Shown: positions 44,905-53,610, counted from the first letter of the stretch. The stretch is DNA of 64,000 bases from CAYFPX01 sp964501915 (GCA_964501915.1 CAZCVP010000011.1:1-64000), one strand, 5' to 3'. The notes: generated by a model from the letters alone, not told the origin. Made by a program: numbers and translations.

Positions 44905-46019
44905 GGCGCCTGCTCCGTCCAGTCGTGGTACCAGCGGTCGTCGTCCGGGTCCCACTCGTCCCAGGTCGGGGTGTCCTCCAGGGCGGCCAGCCGGTCCGGG
45001 GGCACCACGCCGGGCACGATGAAGGCCTTCTGCCGGTGCAGGGCGTAGGGGTTGCGCAGCTCGAAGCCGAGCACCCCGAGCACCGCCCGGGCCACGTACC
45101 AGGTCGCCTGGGCGTTCCAGCCGTGGGCGATCTTGATCACCACGCCCAGCCCGTCCGGGTAGTCCGGGTGCAACACCGCCAGGCCGAGCAGGCCGTCGGC
45201 GCCCTCCTTGGCGATCACCCGGCCCTCGCAGGCCTTGAGGATCGAGCTGTCGAGGCGGTCGAAGCCGCCGATCAGGTCCGGGTGGCGCACCATGGCCTCC
45301 CAGATCCAGTCCTCGCCCCGGGTCGCGGCCAGCCCAGCGTAGAGCACGGCGAGCTCGCCGACGGTGTTCGAGGTGGTGGGCAGGCCGCAGCCGTCCCGGG
45401 CGACCCGGATCGGGCGCCAGTGCTCGCCCAGCCAGCGCCGCAGCACCTCGACGTAGGCGCCGAGCAGCGGGTGCTGGGGCAGGGTGTAGCCCACCCGCTC
45501 CCAGCCCTTGAGCCGGCAGCCCCGAAGGATGGCCGCGTGCTCGCCGGAGCAGCAGTGGTACCAGCGCCGCGCCCGCCGCACCTGGCGGCCGAACTGGACC
45601 AGGGGCACGTCCAGCGGGGTCTGCATCAGCCCCCACTCGGCGGGGCCGAGGATCGACTGGGCCGCCGCCACGTGCTCGGTGTCGCCGTTGTGCGACGCCA
45701 CGGCGATCGCCTTCTGGCGCCAGTCGAGCACGCCGTCGAGCTCGCCGGCGAAGACCTTCATCGTGAAGGGCTTCATCATCGAGCGGCCGTAGCAGAGCAC
45801 GTCGCCGCCGAAGCTGTGGACGACCTCGCGGCCGGTGGCCCAGGCCACGGCGCCGTGGATGGTGGTCTCGCTGACCCCGTTGCGGCGGTAGTCGACCAGG
45901 GGCTCCCACTCCACGTCCCGACCGGTGGGAATGCCCTCCACCTGCTCGCCCAGGGGGCTGCGGGGGTAGATCCCGCTGCCGGGCCGACCGGGGGCGACGG
46001 CGCTGGGGGTCTCCTTCAC
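44901..46019 (-). CDS. Asparaginase II family amidohydrolase
   Basis: 372 residues from GTG, which overlaps the monooxygenase stop (GTGA). PF06089-type landmarks: ESL-like start YRRNGVSETTIHGAVAWATG, CYGRSMMKPFTMKVF, ASHNGDTEHVAAAQSIL, HCCSGEHAAILRG, RDGCGLPTTSNTVGELAVLYAGLA, and EGRVIAKEGADGLLGLAVL with the conserved KxGAEG-like segment. Family members hydrolyse L-asparagine or similar amides. Inside this catabolic operon it may instead remove an amide nitrogen from a pathway intermediate, which is speculation from gene order. A pseudo-extension upstream to 46538 is antisense-like and ignored. Confidence 0.82.
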   Translation of the reverse strand: MKETPSAVAPGRPGSGIYPRSPLGEQVEGIPTGRDVEWEPLVDYRRNGVSETTIHGAVAWATGREVVHSFGGDVLCYGRSMMKPFTMKVFAGELDGVLDWRQKAIAVASHNGDTEHVAAAQSILGPAEWGLMQTPLDVPLVQFGRQVRRARRWYHCCSGEHAAILRGCRLKGWERVGYTLPQHPLLGAYVEVLRRWLGEHWRPIRVARDGCGLPTTSNTVGELAVLYAGLAATRGEDWIWEAMVRHPDLIGGFDRLDSSILKACEGRVIAKEGADGLLGLAVLHPDYPDGLGVVIKIAHGWNAQATWYVARAVLGVLGFELRNPYALHRQKAFIVPGVVPPDRLAALEDTPTWDEWDPDDDRWYHDWTEQAP

Positions 46020-47239
46020 GACAGCCCCTGCTCGACCCGGGGGGCGACCTGGACCATGAAGTGCTCGATGTCGGCGATGACCCGCTCGCAGTCGTGGTTG
46101 AAGAAGTCGAACCAGAGCATCAGCCGGTCCTCGGGGTGGAAGCGCTCGAGGACCTGGGCGGCGACGTCGTCGGCGTTGCCGACCAGGGCGTTGTCGGCGG
46201 CCCGCTGCACCTTGGCCGGGTCGATGGTGCCCTCCAGGGCCGTCCAGTAGGCGCCGAGGGCCGCCCGGGCCTCGCGCTGGGCGGCCTCGCGGCGGGACGC
46301 GGGGGTGAGCCCGGCCTGGTGGTTGAGGAAGACGAAGACCGTGCGCGGCATGTAGCTGCGCTGCCAGGGCCCGCCGTCGGGGTGGTAGGCCCTCGCCAGG
46401 CGCTGGTGGGTCTCCTCGATGACCGCCGGCTGGGTGATCGAGAGGTTGAAGACCTGGACCGGCAGGATCCGGTTGACGGCCTCCTGCAGCGCCGCGTCGT
46501 GGCTGCCGAGCACCAGCTGGATCAGCTCTCGCCGCCACTCGCGGGGCACGATCTGAAGCGGCTCGAACGCGTAGCGCCGGGGGATCTCGATCCGATCGGC
46601 GCCGGTCTCGGCGGCCTGCTGGACCCGGGCCCAGTCGGCGTCGCTGCGGAAGTGGGCCCGGGTGAGCACCGTCTCCCGGATGTCGTCGCTGCCGAGCACC
46701 TCGCCGGTGAGCAGCCGCAAGAAGATCTCCGCCGCCTCCCGGAAGACCTGGCCCCTCAGGGCCGGCCAGGCCGCGGCCTCGACGGGGCCGCGGGCGTCGA
46801 CGCCGAAGGGCCGGTTCATGAACTCGAAGCGACCGCCACTGAAGCCCACGTGGACCCGGCGGGTCTCGGCGGGGTCCAGGCCGTGCAGGCTGGCGAAGGT
46901 CGCCACCCGCTCGGCGGCGGCGATCGGGCCGCCGTTGCAGAGCAGGTTCATGATCGCCGAGCCGGTCTCGATGCGCTCGGTGCGGGCGAAGACGTGGTTG
47001 GAGAGCTGGAAGATGTCGGTGTTCAGCCCGACCTCGCCCTGCCAGTGGGGCACGACGGGCCTCCGCGTGCGCTTCTGGACCTGGGTGCTCAGGTGGGCCT
47101 CCGCCACCCAGGCCGTGCCGTAGCCGAGCTGGTCGGCGACCACGACCTGGCGAAGGAAGCTCTCGAACATCTCCCGCTCGCTCGGCGTGACCCCCCTCAC
47201 GGGGGTCTGGCTGATCGAGAAGAAGAGGTCATACTTCAT
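46016..47239 (-). CDS. Luciferase-like (LLM) flavin-dependent monooxygenase
   Basis: 407 residues, full length. N-terminal KYDLFFSISQTPVRGVTPSE is the first strand of the (beta/alpha)8 LLM barrel. VVVADQLGYGTAWVAEAHLS, TERIETGSAIMNLLCNGGPIAAAERVATFASLHGLDPAETRRVHVGFSGG and the C-terminal GNADDVAAQVLERFHPEDRLMLWFDFF are typical. These enzymes use FMNH2, supplied by a separate reductase, to oxygenate substrates. First gene of the operon of overlapping genes ending with the KynB-like gene. It may hydroxylate the substrate that the extradiol dioxygenase cleaves; inferred from position. Confidence 0.87.
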   Translation of the reverse strand: MKYDLFFSISQTPVRGVTPSEREMFESFLRQVVVADQLGYGTAWVAEAHLSTQVQKRTRRPVVPHWQGEVGLNTDIFQLSNHVFARTERIETGSAIMNLLCNGGPIAAAERVATFASLHGLDPAETRRVHVGFSGGRFEFMNRPFGVDARGPVEAAAWPALRGQVFREAAEIFLRLLTGEVLGSDDIRETVLTRAHFRSDADWARVQQAAETGADRIEIPRRYAFEPLQIVPREWRRELIQLVLGSHDAALQEAVNRILPVQVFNLSITQPAVIEETHQRLARAYHPDGGPWQRSYMPRTVFVFLNHQAGLTPASRREAAQREARAALGAYWTALEGTIDPAKVQRAADNALVGNADDVAAQVLERFHPEDRLMLWFDFFNHDCERVIADIEHFMVQVAPRVEQGLS

Positions 47240-47341
47240 AGCGCGGCCACCAGACGGTGGAGATGCCTAACCGGAGCCGGGGGTCGCAGGCCGGGGAGTG
47301 CCGTAGACTTCCGGTGCCCGCCTCCGGGCCCGCTCTCGTCG

Positions 47342-48286
47342 ATGCCAACGCGCCTCCGCCGTCTCGTCCTTGGCCTGCTGGCCCCCGTCGTCGTCTTCGG
47401 CGGGCTGGAGGGCGTGCTGTGGGCGGTGGGGCAGACGACCCGCGTCGCCCTCAGTCGTCGGGCCGTGTCGTCGACCGGGGGCCAGGTCCGGGTGGCCTTC
47501 TCGGGTGACTCGGTCACCTTCGGTCTCAACGTCGGTCCCCCCCAGGCCTACCCGGCCCAGCTCGAAGCGCTGCCGCGGATGAAGGCGCTCGGCGTGGCGG
47601 TCAGCAACCACGGCGTCCCGGGGATCGGCCTCGAGCAGTCCGTCGCCGAGGCCGAGCGGGCCCTGCGGGAGGATCCGGAGACACGGCTGGTGGTGAACCT
47701 CAGCGGCTACAACGACTGCGGCAGCCTGGCCGGCCTGCGGGACGCGGCCGCGGACGCCACGCCTCCCGCGCCTGGCCTGCGAGCCCTCCTCCTCCAGAGC
47801 CGGAGCTACCGCCTGCTGACCCAGGTGGTCGCCCGCGTCAGCGGGGCGCTCGGACCTCCGCCGTCACCGCCAGAGGAGGCCCCGCCTCCGGACGCGCCTC
47901 CGTCCCCCGGCCACAGCGGCAGCGGCCTCTTCGACGAGGACGCGCGGACCTGCCGGGAGCGCATCGGGCTGGCGACGGAGCGCCTCGTGCAGGTGGTCGC
48001 CGCGCGGTCCGGTGCCCGGCTGGTGCTGGTGACCTACCCGGTGCCGGGCGTGTCGCCGGCCGTGGTGACGCCTCGGGTCACCACCTTCGTGAACCACCTG
48101 CTACGCGCCGAGGCGGCGCGTTGGTCGCTGCCCCTCGTGGACGCGGAGGCGTGCTTCCGAGAGCGGTGGGGTCCCGCGGCCGACCGCTTCTTCGACACCG
48201 ACGGCATCCACCTGGGGGCGGAGGGGAACGCGGCCCTGGCGAGGTGCGTCTCGGAGGGGATCGAGCCGCTGCTCGCCGGCGAGTAG
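47342..48286 (+). CDS. SGNH/GDSL-type esterase, membrane-anchored
   Basis: 314 residues from ATG 47342. The N-terminal hydrophobic segment (RLVLGLLAPVVVFGGLEGVLWAV) is a signal anchor. Block I is VAFSGDSVTFG (nucleophile Ser about 56), block III is NLSGYNDCG, and the catalytic Asp-His pair is FDTDGIHLGAEGN near 287. A Pro-rich insertion (PPSPPEEAPPPDAPPSPG) lies mid-protein. Related enzymes de-esterify lipids or deacetylate surface polysaccharides; substrate unknown. The frame extends far upstream on the + strand, but only as the antisense of the LLM gene. Confidence 0.82.
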   Translation: MPTRLRRLVLGLLAPVVVFGGLEGVLWAVGQTTRVALSRRAVSSTGGQVRVAFSGDSVTFGLNVGPPQAYPAQLEALPRMKALGVAVSNHGVPGIGLEQSVAEAERALREDPETRLVVNLSGYNDCGSLAGLRDAAADATPPAPGLRALLLQSRSYRLLTQVVARVSGALGPPPSPPEEAPPPDAPPSPGHSGSGLFDEDARTCRERIGLATERLVQVVAARSGARLVLVTYPVPGVSPAVVTPRVTTFVNHLLRAEAARWSLPLVDAEACFRERWGPAADRFFDTDGIHLGAEGNAALARCVSEGIEPLLAGE

Positions 48287-48294
48287 CCTCGCTG

Positions 48295-49086
48295 TCAGAT
48301 GCTGCGGAGGCGCCCGCCGTCCACGGGCACGCTCACGCCGCGCACGAAGGACGCGGCCGGGCTGGCGAGGAAGGCCACCACGCTGGCGATCTCCGCCGCC
48401 TGGCCCAGGCGTGCCTCCGGGACCTGGGCCAGCCAGTCGGCGACGACCTGGTCTGCGGTCTTCCCGGTGCGGGCGGCGATGGCGTCCCGCAGCGAGGAGA
48501 GTCGCTCGGTGTCGGTGAAGCCGGGCAGCACGTTGTTGATGGTCACACCGGGGGGCAGCTCCCTGGAGAGGGTCTTGGCCCAGGAGGCGATGGCTCCGCG
48601 GGTTGTGTTGGACACGCCGAGGTTGGGGATCGGCTCCCGCACCGACGTCGAGACCACGTTGACGATGCGACCGTAGCCGGCCCCCACCATGCCGGGGACC
48701 ACGGCCTGGACCAGGATCTGCCCGGCCAGCAGGTGTCGCCCGAGGGCGGTCTCGAAGGCCTCGGTCGAGGCCTCGAGCAGCGGTCCGCCCGGGGGACCGC
48801 CGGTGTTGTGGACGAGCACGTGCACGGTGCCGTGGGCGGCGATCAGGGCCTCGAGCCTCGTGCGCAGGGCGTCCCGGTCGTCGAGATCGGCCACCAGCTT
48901 GCGCGCCAGCGGTGCACCGGCCTCCAACAGGTCGGGGAGCAGGGCGTCGAGGGCGCCGCTGCGACGCGCCAGGGCCGTGACTTCGCACCCCAGGCCGGCG
49001 AGCGCCAGGGCGGCGGCGCGTCCGATGCCGGCGCTGGCACCGCAGACCAGGGCGTGGCGGCCGGCCAGGGAGAGGTCGAGCTGCAT
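48295..49086 (-). CDS. Short-chain dehydrogenase/reductase lacking the canonical YxxxK
   Basis: 263 residues. Rossmann motif GASAGIGRAAALALAGLG; VHNTGGPPGGPLLEAS in place of NNAG; VSTSVREPIPNLGVSNTTRGAIASWAKTLSREL; NNVLPGFTDTERL; VPVDGG near the end. At the usual catalytic tetrad the Ser is present (VVSTS), but the YxxxK position reads SNTTR, so neither Tyr nor Lys is there. A subgroup of 'FabG-like' SDRs shares this. NAD(P)H binding looks intact; catalysis may differ. The gene is 8 bases from the end of the convergent SGNH gene. Confidence 0.85.
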   Translation of the reverse strand: MQLDLSLAGRHALVCGASAGIGRAAALALAGLGCEVTALARRSGALDALLPDLLEAGAPLARKLVADLDDRDALRTRLEALIAAHGTVHVLVHNTGGPPGGPLLEASTEAFETALGRHLLAGQILVQAVVPGMVGAGYGRIVNVVSTSVREPIPNLGVSNTTRGAIASWAKTLSRELPPGVTINNVLPGFTDTERLSSLRDAIAARTGKTADQVVADWLAQVPEARLGQAAEIASVVAFLASPAASFVRGVSVPVDGGRLRSI

Positions 49087-49177
49087 GGTGTCCTCCAGGT
49101 CGGCTCCTCACTATCTCCGAGAGCGACTCGAGATGGAACGTCGCACTTCGGTCCCCGACCGAGGTACAGATCAGGGG

Positions 49178-50479
49178 ATGATCCTCGCGCTCACCCCGCT
49201 GCTGCTCGGCTCGGTCCTGGCCGCGCCCCCCGGACTGCGGGCCGCGACAGCGACCTCTGGGCGTGCCGACGCGGCGCTGGACGGCGACCTGTCCACCGGC
49301 TGGCAGCCCGGTGGGGAGCCGGTCGGAGAGGGCTGGGTGCTGGAGTTCGAGGACCCGGTGCCCCTGACCCGCCTGCGGCTCGACGCCTGTCCCGGCCGGG
49401 CCCCCTTCGAGGTGGCGGTGTGGTTCGACGGGGTCGGCGCGGCCCGCTCCCTGTCCGTGCAGCCCGGCTACCCCCGCCTCGTGGTCCACAGCGCCAGCCG
49501 ACCCGTGCAGCGGGTCGAGGTCCGCGTGGTCGAAGCAGCGGCGGAGGTCTGCCTGGCCGAGGTGGAGGCGCGAGGCCCCGACGGCCCCTATGCGCTGGTC
49601 AGCCCGCGGGGCGTGGCCGGGCGGCTGGCGGCCTCTTCGATCCAGGAGCCGGCCACGGCCTGGTCGCCTCGCCGGGCCTTCGATGGTCGCCTGGACACCG
49701 CCTGGGTCTCGGGGGGCCGGGGCCCGACCGAGTCGCTGATGTTGAACCTCGAGGAACCCCTCGACCTGGTGGGCGTGGAGCTCTGGGTCGGCGATCGGCG
49801 GGATCCGGGGCCCCAGTTCCCGCCGGCCCTGCCGACCTCGGTGCGGCTCACCACCGACGATGGCCCGCCGGTGGTCTTCCCCCTCGCGCCCGGCGCGGAC
49901 TCGGTGCTGCTGCCCCTGGCCCGCCGGACTGCGGCGCTGACGGTGGAGGTGGTCGAGGTGGAGGGCAGCGCCCCCACGCGAGGGGCGGCGGTGGCCGAGG
50001 TGCGGCTCTGGACCGTGGACGGCGCCGTGGCCCTGGAGCTGCCCGAGGCCCGACCCCCGGGGCGGGTGCCGCTGCCGGACCGGGTCCTGCGGCCGGTCTG
50101 CACGCCCGATCCCGGGCTGCCTTCGGCGGTGCGACTGCGCCCGGATGGCTCGGCCCACCTCTCCTGGCAGGGGGAGGACGCGACCGGGAGCTACTGGGTG
50201 GTGCTGGAGGGGACCTGGGCGCCCCCGGAGATCGACGGCGCGAGCTGGACGGCCCGCATCGACGGGACCCTGCGGACCTGGCGCACGGCGGCCTCCGGCG
50301 AGCCGGTGGGGTTTGGCCCCGGACCGACCCTGGGCGGCTCGCTGTCGGTCGTGCAGGCCGCTGATCTCGGAGACGGCCTGGTGACCGCGGGGACCCCCGA
50401 GGCCGGCTGTCCGACCGTAGGGCCGGAGTCGGGGGAGTGGATCGTGACCTGGAACGACGCGATCCAACGGATGCGCTGA
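49178..50479 (+). CDS. Secreted protein with two discoidin (F5/8 type C)-like domains
   Basis: 433 residues. The signal peptide is ILALTPLLLGSVLA. Two galactose-binding-like modules are recognisable: ATSGRADAALDGDLSTGWQPGG...GEGWVLEFEDPVPLTRLRLDACPG and SSIQEPATAWSPRRAFDGRLDTAWVSGG...LMLNLEEPLDLVGVELWVGD. Both have the 'A.DG..T.W' and 'L.L' core typical of F5/8C and NPCBM-type carbohydrate or lipid binding. The C-terminal third (from about 290) is a further beta domain with two Cys (RPVCTPDPG, EAGCPTVG). Similar proteins sit on the Myxococcota surface. No enzyme motif. Confidence 0.78.
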   Translation: MILALTPLLLGSVLAAPPGLRAATATSGRADAALDGDLSTGWQPGGEPVGEGWVLEFEDPVPLTRLRLDACPGRAPFEVAVWFDGVGAARSLSVQPGYPRLVVHSASRPVQRVEVRVVEAAAEVCLAEVEARGPDGPYALVSPRGVAGRLAASSIQEPATAWSPRRAFDGRLDTAWVSGGRGPTESLMLNLEEPLDLVGVELWVGDRRDPGPQFPPALPTSVRLTTDDGPPVVFPLAPGADSVLLPLARRTAALTVEVVEVEGSAPTRGAAVAEVRLWTVDGAVALELPEARPPGRVPLPDRVLRPVCTPDPGLPSAVRLRPDGSAHLSWQGEDATGSYWVVLEGTWAPPEIDGASWTARIDGTLRTWRTAASGEPVGFGPGPTLGGSLSVVQAADLGDGLVTAGTPEAGCPTVGPESGEWIVTWNDAIQRMR

Positions 50480-50486
50480 GCGCCTC

Positions 50487-51596
50487 CTACCGGAACCCGT
50501 AGTCGTAGAAGTCCGGGTTCGTCAGCGGCGGGCGGTCCTCCCGGCGCAGGAGCAGGGTCCGCACGGTCCACAGGTCGCTGAACACCCGCATGCGGGTGGT
50601 CTCGTCGAGGTAGTCGACGCCGCTGGAGCCGCCGGTGCCCGTGCGACGGCCGATGGTGCGCTCGACCATCCGAGCGTGGCGGGTGCGGAAGAGCACCAGG
50701 TATTCCTCGAGCTCGACCACGCGGTCCACGAGCAGCCGCGGCCAGGCCAGCAGCGGCAGCTCCCGGTAGGACTCGATGAAGACGAGGCCGGCGCGGGCCC
50801 GCAGGGTGGCGGGGCGGTCGACCTCGGCCACGTCCTCGGCCCGGAGGAAGATCCGGGCGGCCTCGGCGGCGGCGGCCAGGCGGGCGTCGAGCGCCTGCTT
50901 GCCGCCGACCCCGACCGCGACCAGGCGGGCGAAGGAGCTGTCGGCCCCCTCCCGCCAGCGAACCAGGTACTGCTCGAGGAAGTCCCTCACGACCTGCTCG
51001 TCGCCGTCGTCGCCCGGCTGTGAGCCGCGGATGGGGGTCCGGTAGAGCCAGCCGTGCAGGGCCTCGCGCAGGCTCACCTCGTCCAGCGCCTGCTCCAGGG
51101 CGTCGAGGGCGGCCTGGCCGGCCGGCGAGTCTCCCGCCGAGCCGCGGATGTGGTCCAGCGGGTCGGTGCCGGCGTAGCGCACCCGGGCCTCGCCGGTCAG
51201 GCCGAGCAGGATCTCCAGCTCCCGGAGCTGGAAGGACTGGAAGCCCGAGGCGGGCATCAGCTTGTCGCGGAAGTCGAGGAAGCCCTGCGGCGTGAGGGTC
51301 TCCACCACCCGGAACTGCTCCACCAGCAGCTTGAGGATCTCGTTGACCCGGCTGAGGTGGTGGACCACGTGGGGGATGCTGGCTTCGGGCACCTTGGGCA
51401 GGACGAGCTGGTCGCGGGCCAGGCGCAGCTCGCGCAGCACCAGCTTGAACCACAGCTCGAAGGCCTGGTGGACGATGATGAAGTGGGTCTCGTCGGCGCT
51501 CAGGGAGGCCTCGTCGTCTTCGAGGCCTCCCTGGAGGTCCAGCAGTCGATCGAGCTTGAGGTAGTCCCAGTAGGCGGGGGGCCGGGGGTCGGGCAT
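50487..51596 (-). CDS. kynA: Tryptophan 2,3-dioxygenase
   Basis: 369 residues, longer than most bacterial TDOs (about 280-300) and nearer the animal size. Conserved features: AYWDYLKLDRLLDLQ, DETHFIIVHQAFELWFK (His43 equivalent to the substrate-contacting His), LTPQGFLDFRDKLMPASGFQS (Arg110 substrate carboxylate contact), and FRTRHARMVERTIGRRTGTGGSSG with His307 as the proximal heme ligand and the GTGGSS loop. It converts L-tryptophan to N-formylkynurenine using heme and O2. The extra length is an insertion at about 140-270. Alone on its strand, but functionally connected to the KynB-like cyclase of the extradiol operon. Confidence 0.9.
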   Translation of the reverse strand: MPDPRPPAYWDYLKLDRLLDLQGGLEDDEASLSADETHFIIVHQAFELWFKLVLRELRLARDQLVLPKVPEASIPHVVHHLSRVNEILKLLVEQFRVVETLTPQGFLDFRDKLMPASGFQSFQLRELEILLGLTGEARVRYAGTDPLDHIRGSAGDSPAGQAALDALEQALDEVSLREALHGWLYRTPIRGSQPGDDGDEQVVRDFLEQYLVRWREGADSSFARLVAVGVGGKQALDARLAAAAEAARIFLRAEDVAEVDRPATLRARAGLVFIESYRELPLLAWPRLLVDRVVELEEYLVLFRTRHARMVERTIGRRTGTGGSSGVDYLDETTRMRVFSDLWTVRTLLLRREDRPPLTNPDFYDYGFR

Positions 51597-51650
51597 CGGG
51601 CCGGACTAACCGCTGTCGCGTTACCCGGGCGGCTCGCTCGGAGGTCGTCC

Positions 51651-53501
51651 GTGTCCACCCCCCTCGATGTGCTCGCGCGCTATGGTGCCGCTCGCGCCGC
51701 GGTCTCCCTCGAGCAGGGGGAGGAGTCGGTCGACGGGCCCGGTGGCAGGCTGGCGACCCAGGTCGACCGACTGGGCACGGCCCCGCTCACGGCGCTCTTG
51801 TCGGACGGCACCGAGGTCGAGGCGCTGGTGCTGCAGGACGCCGAGGTGGAGCTGCGGCTGGAGCGAGCCGGGCGCGAGGCCCGCCTGACCGTGCGCTGGA
51901 CCGGCGGCACGACCCACAGCGAGCTGCTGCCCCTGGATCCGGAGCCGGCCCCGGCCGAGGGGCGCCCGCTGTTCGAGCCCGATCCGGCGACCCGCATCGC
52001 CGATCCGGCCGCCGCCCTGCGGGACGGCTCGACGCCGCTCTACGTGGTGGAGACCGGCGCCGGGCAGGCCTGGTTCAGCGGAGGTCGCTGGTCGGCCGGG
52101 GGCCCGGAGGCCCTGCCGCTGGTCGCCTCCAGCGCTCCCGACCAGCCCCTGGGCCCGGCCTGGTTCCGCGACAGGATCGGCCTGCGAGCCAACTACCTGG
52201 CGGGGGCCATGGCGGGCGGCATCTCGTCGCCGGAGCTGGTGATCGCCCTGGGCCGGGCCGGGCTGCTCGGCTTCTACGGAGCGGGGGGCCTCGACCTGGG
52301 CACGGTGGGCGAGGCCATCGCCACCATCCAGGAGGCGCTGGGAGATCGGCCGGCTGGCTACAACCTGCTCCACAACCCCCTGGAGCCGGCGGTCGAAGAG
52401 GCCACGGTGGACCTCTTCCTGGAGCGCGGCTGCCGCATCGTCTCGGCCAGCGCCTACATGGGCCTGACGCCGGCCGTGGTGCGCTACCGCTACCGCGGCG
52501 CCACCCGCGGCCCCGACGGCACCTGGAGCTGCCCGAACCGGGTCTTCGCCAAGGTCTCTCGCGCCGAGGTGGCGCTGCACTTCCTGCGCCCGGCGCCCCA
52601 GCGGATCGTGGACGAGCTGGTCGCGACCGGTCGCCTGACGCGGGAGGAGGGAGAGGCCGCCGTGACCCTGCCGATGGCCGACGCCCTCACCTGCGAGGCC
52701 GACAGCGGTGGGCACACCGATCACCGGCCCTTCACGGTCGTGCTGCCCCTGCTCCGGCGGCTGCGGGATCGCATCGCCGCGGAGCACGACCACGCCGGCC
52801 AGGGCGTGCGCATCGCCCTGGGGGCCGCCGGCGGCATCGGGACGCCCGAGGCCGTGGCCGCGGCCCATGCCCTGGGCGCGGACTACGTGCTGACCGGCTC
52901 GATCAACCAGTGCACGCTGGAGGCGGGCACCTCGGCCACGGCCAAGGAGCTGCTGCTCGACGCCGGCATGGCCGACGTGGCGGACGGGCCGGCGCCGGAC
53001 ATGTTCGAGCTGGGCGCTCACGTCCAGGTGCTCTCGCGGGGCACGCTGTGGGCGGCGCGGAGTCGCCGGCTCTACGACCTCTACAAGCGGTATCGGAGCT
53101 GGGGGGAGGTCCCGGAGGCCGACCGGGCCAAGGTGGAGAAGCAGATCCTGCGGCGTCCCTACGACGAGGTCTGGGCGGACACGCGGGCCTGGTGGCAGGG
53201 GCGGGATCCGGCCCAGGTGGCGCGGGCGGAGGCCGATCCGCGGCACGAGCTGGCGCTGGTCTTCCGCTGGTACCTGGGCATGGGCTCCCGCTGGGCCCGC
53301 CTGGGCGACCAGGACCGCAAGCGGGACTACCAGATCTGGTGTGGTCCGGCGATGGGGGCCTTCAACGACTGGGTGGAGGGCTCGCCGCTGGAGCCGCTCG
53401 AGGCGCGGTCGGTGGTGGCGGTGGCGGACGCCCTGCTGGAGGCGGCGGGGGCGCTGACGCGGCGCCAGGAGCTGGAGCGGGCCGGGGTGGTGGTGCCCTG
53501 A
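51651..53501 (+). CDS. pfaD: PfaD-family trans-acting enoyl reductase (polyunsaturated fatty acid/polyketide synthesis)
   Basis: 616 residues from GTG 51651. The first about 170 residues are an extension of unclear function; the catalytic part is PfaD-like. Hallmarks: FRDRIGLRANYLAGAMAGGISSPELVIALGRAGLLGFYGAGG, YNLLHNPLEPAVEE, ISASAYM-like IVSASAYMGLTPAVVRYR, EADSGGHTDHRPFTVVLPLL, ALGAAGGIGTPEAVAAAHALGADYVLTGSINQCTLEAGTS, MADVADGPAPDMFELGAHVQVLSRGTLWAARSRRLYDLYKRYRSW, QIWCGPAMGAFNDWV. It is an FMN TIM barrel that reduces enoyl intermediates in trans. No pfaA-C synthase is in the window, so it is an orphan here. Confidence 0.9.
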   Translation: MSTPLDVLARYGAARAAVSLEQGEESVDGPGGRLATQVDRLGTAPLTALLSDGTEVEALVLQDAEVELRLERAGREARLTVRWTGGTTHSELLPLDPEPAPAEGRPLFEPDPATRIADPAAALRDGSTPLYVVETGAGQAWFSGGRWSAGGPEALPLVASSAPDQPLGPAWFRDRIGLRANYLAGAMAGGISSPELVIALGRAGLLGFYGAGGLDLGTVGEAIATIQEALGDRPAGYNLLHNPLEPAVEEATVDLFLERGCRIVSASAYMGLTPAVVRYRYRGATRGPDGTWSCPNRVFAKVSRAEVALHFLRPAPQRIVDELVATGRLTREEGEAAVTLPMADALTCEADSGGHTDHRPFTVVLPLLRRLRDRIAAEHDHAGQGVRIALGAAGGIGTPEAVAAAHALGADYVLTGSINQCTLEAGTSATAKELLLDAGMADVADGPAPDMFELGAHVQVLSRGTLWAARSRRLYDLYKRYRSWGEVPEADRAKVEKQILRRPYDEVWADTRAWWQGRDPAQVARAEADPRHELALVFRWYLGMGSRWARLGDQDRKRDYQIWCGPAMGAFNDWVEGSPLEPLEARSVVAVADALLEAAGALTRRQELERAGVVVP

Positions 53502-53523
53502 TCCCGGGGCCCGCCCAGGCCGG

Positions 53524-53580
53524 GTGTCGCTGACAGCGACACTCAGCGCCCCACACACCCGTGTGTGGCCTCGAGTGTCG
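53524..53580. terminator. Clustered hairpins between convergent genes
   Basis: GTGTCGCT (53524-53531) pairs with AGCGACAC (53535-53542). CCACACAC (53551-53558) pairs with GTGTGTGG (53561-53568). Alternatively CGACACTC (53537-53544) can pair with GAGTGTCG (53573-53580), enclosing the second hairpin. The cluster lies between two convergent genes, so a bidirectional terminator is likely; there is no clear U-run. Confidence 0.6.
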
Positions 53581-53610
53581 GCCAGGGCGACATCCAGCGC
53601 TGCGGGCGCC

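Noticed and set aside
42481..45909. Continuous minus-strand reading upstream of the AmnA start, as if one 1511-residue protein
   Set aside because: Three separate genes (AmnB, dehydrogenase, asparaginase) occupy this stretch, partly in other frames; the extension includes Pro/Arg-rich nonsense where they do. Only the AmnA portion is real in that frame.
46061..47341. Plus-strand extension upstream of the SGNH hydrolase
   Set aside because: Antisense of the luciferase-like gene; a signal anchor begins only at ATG 47342.
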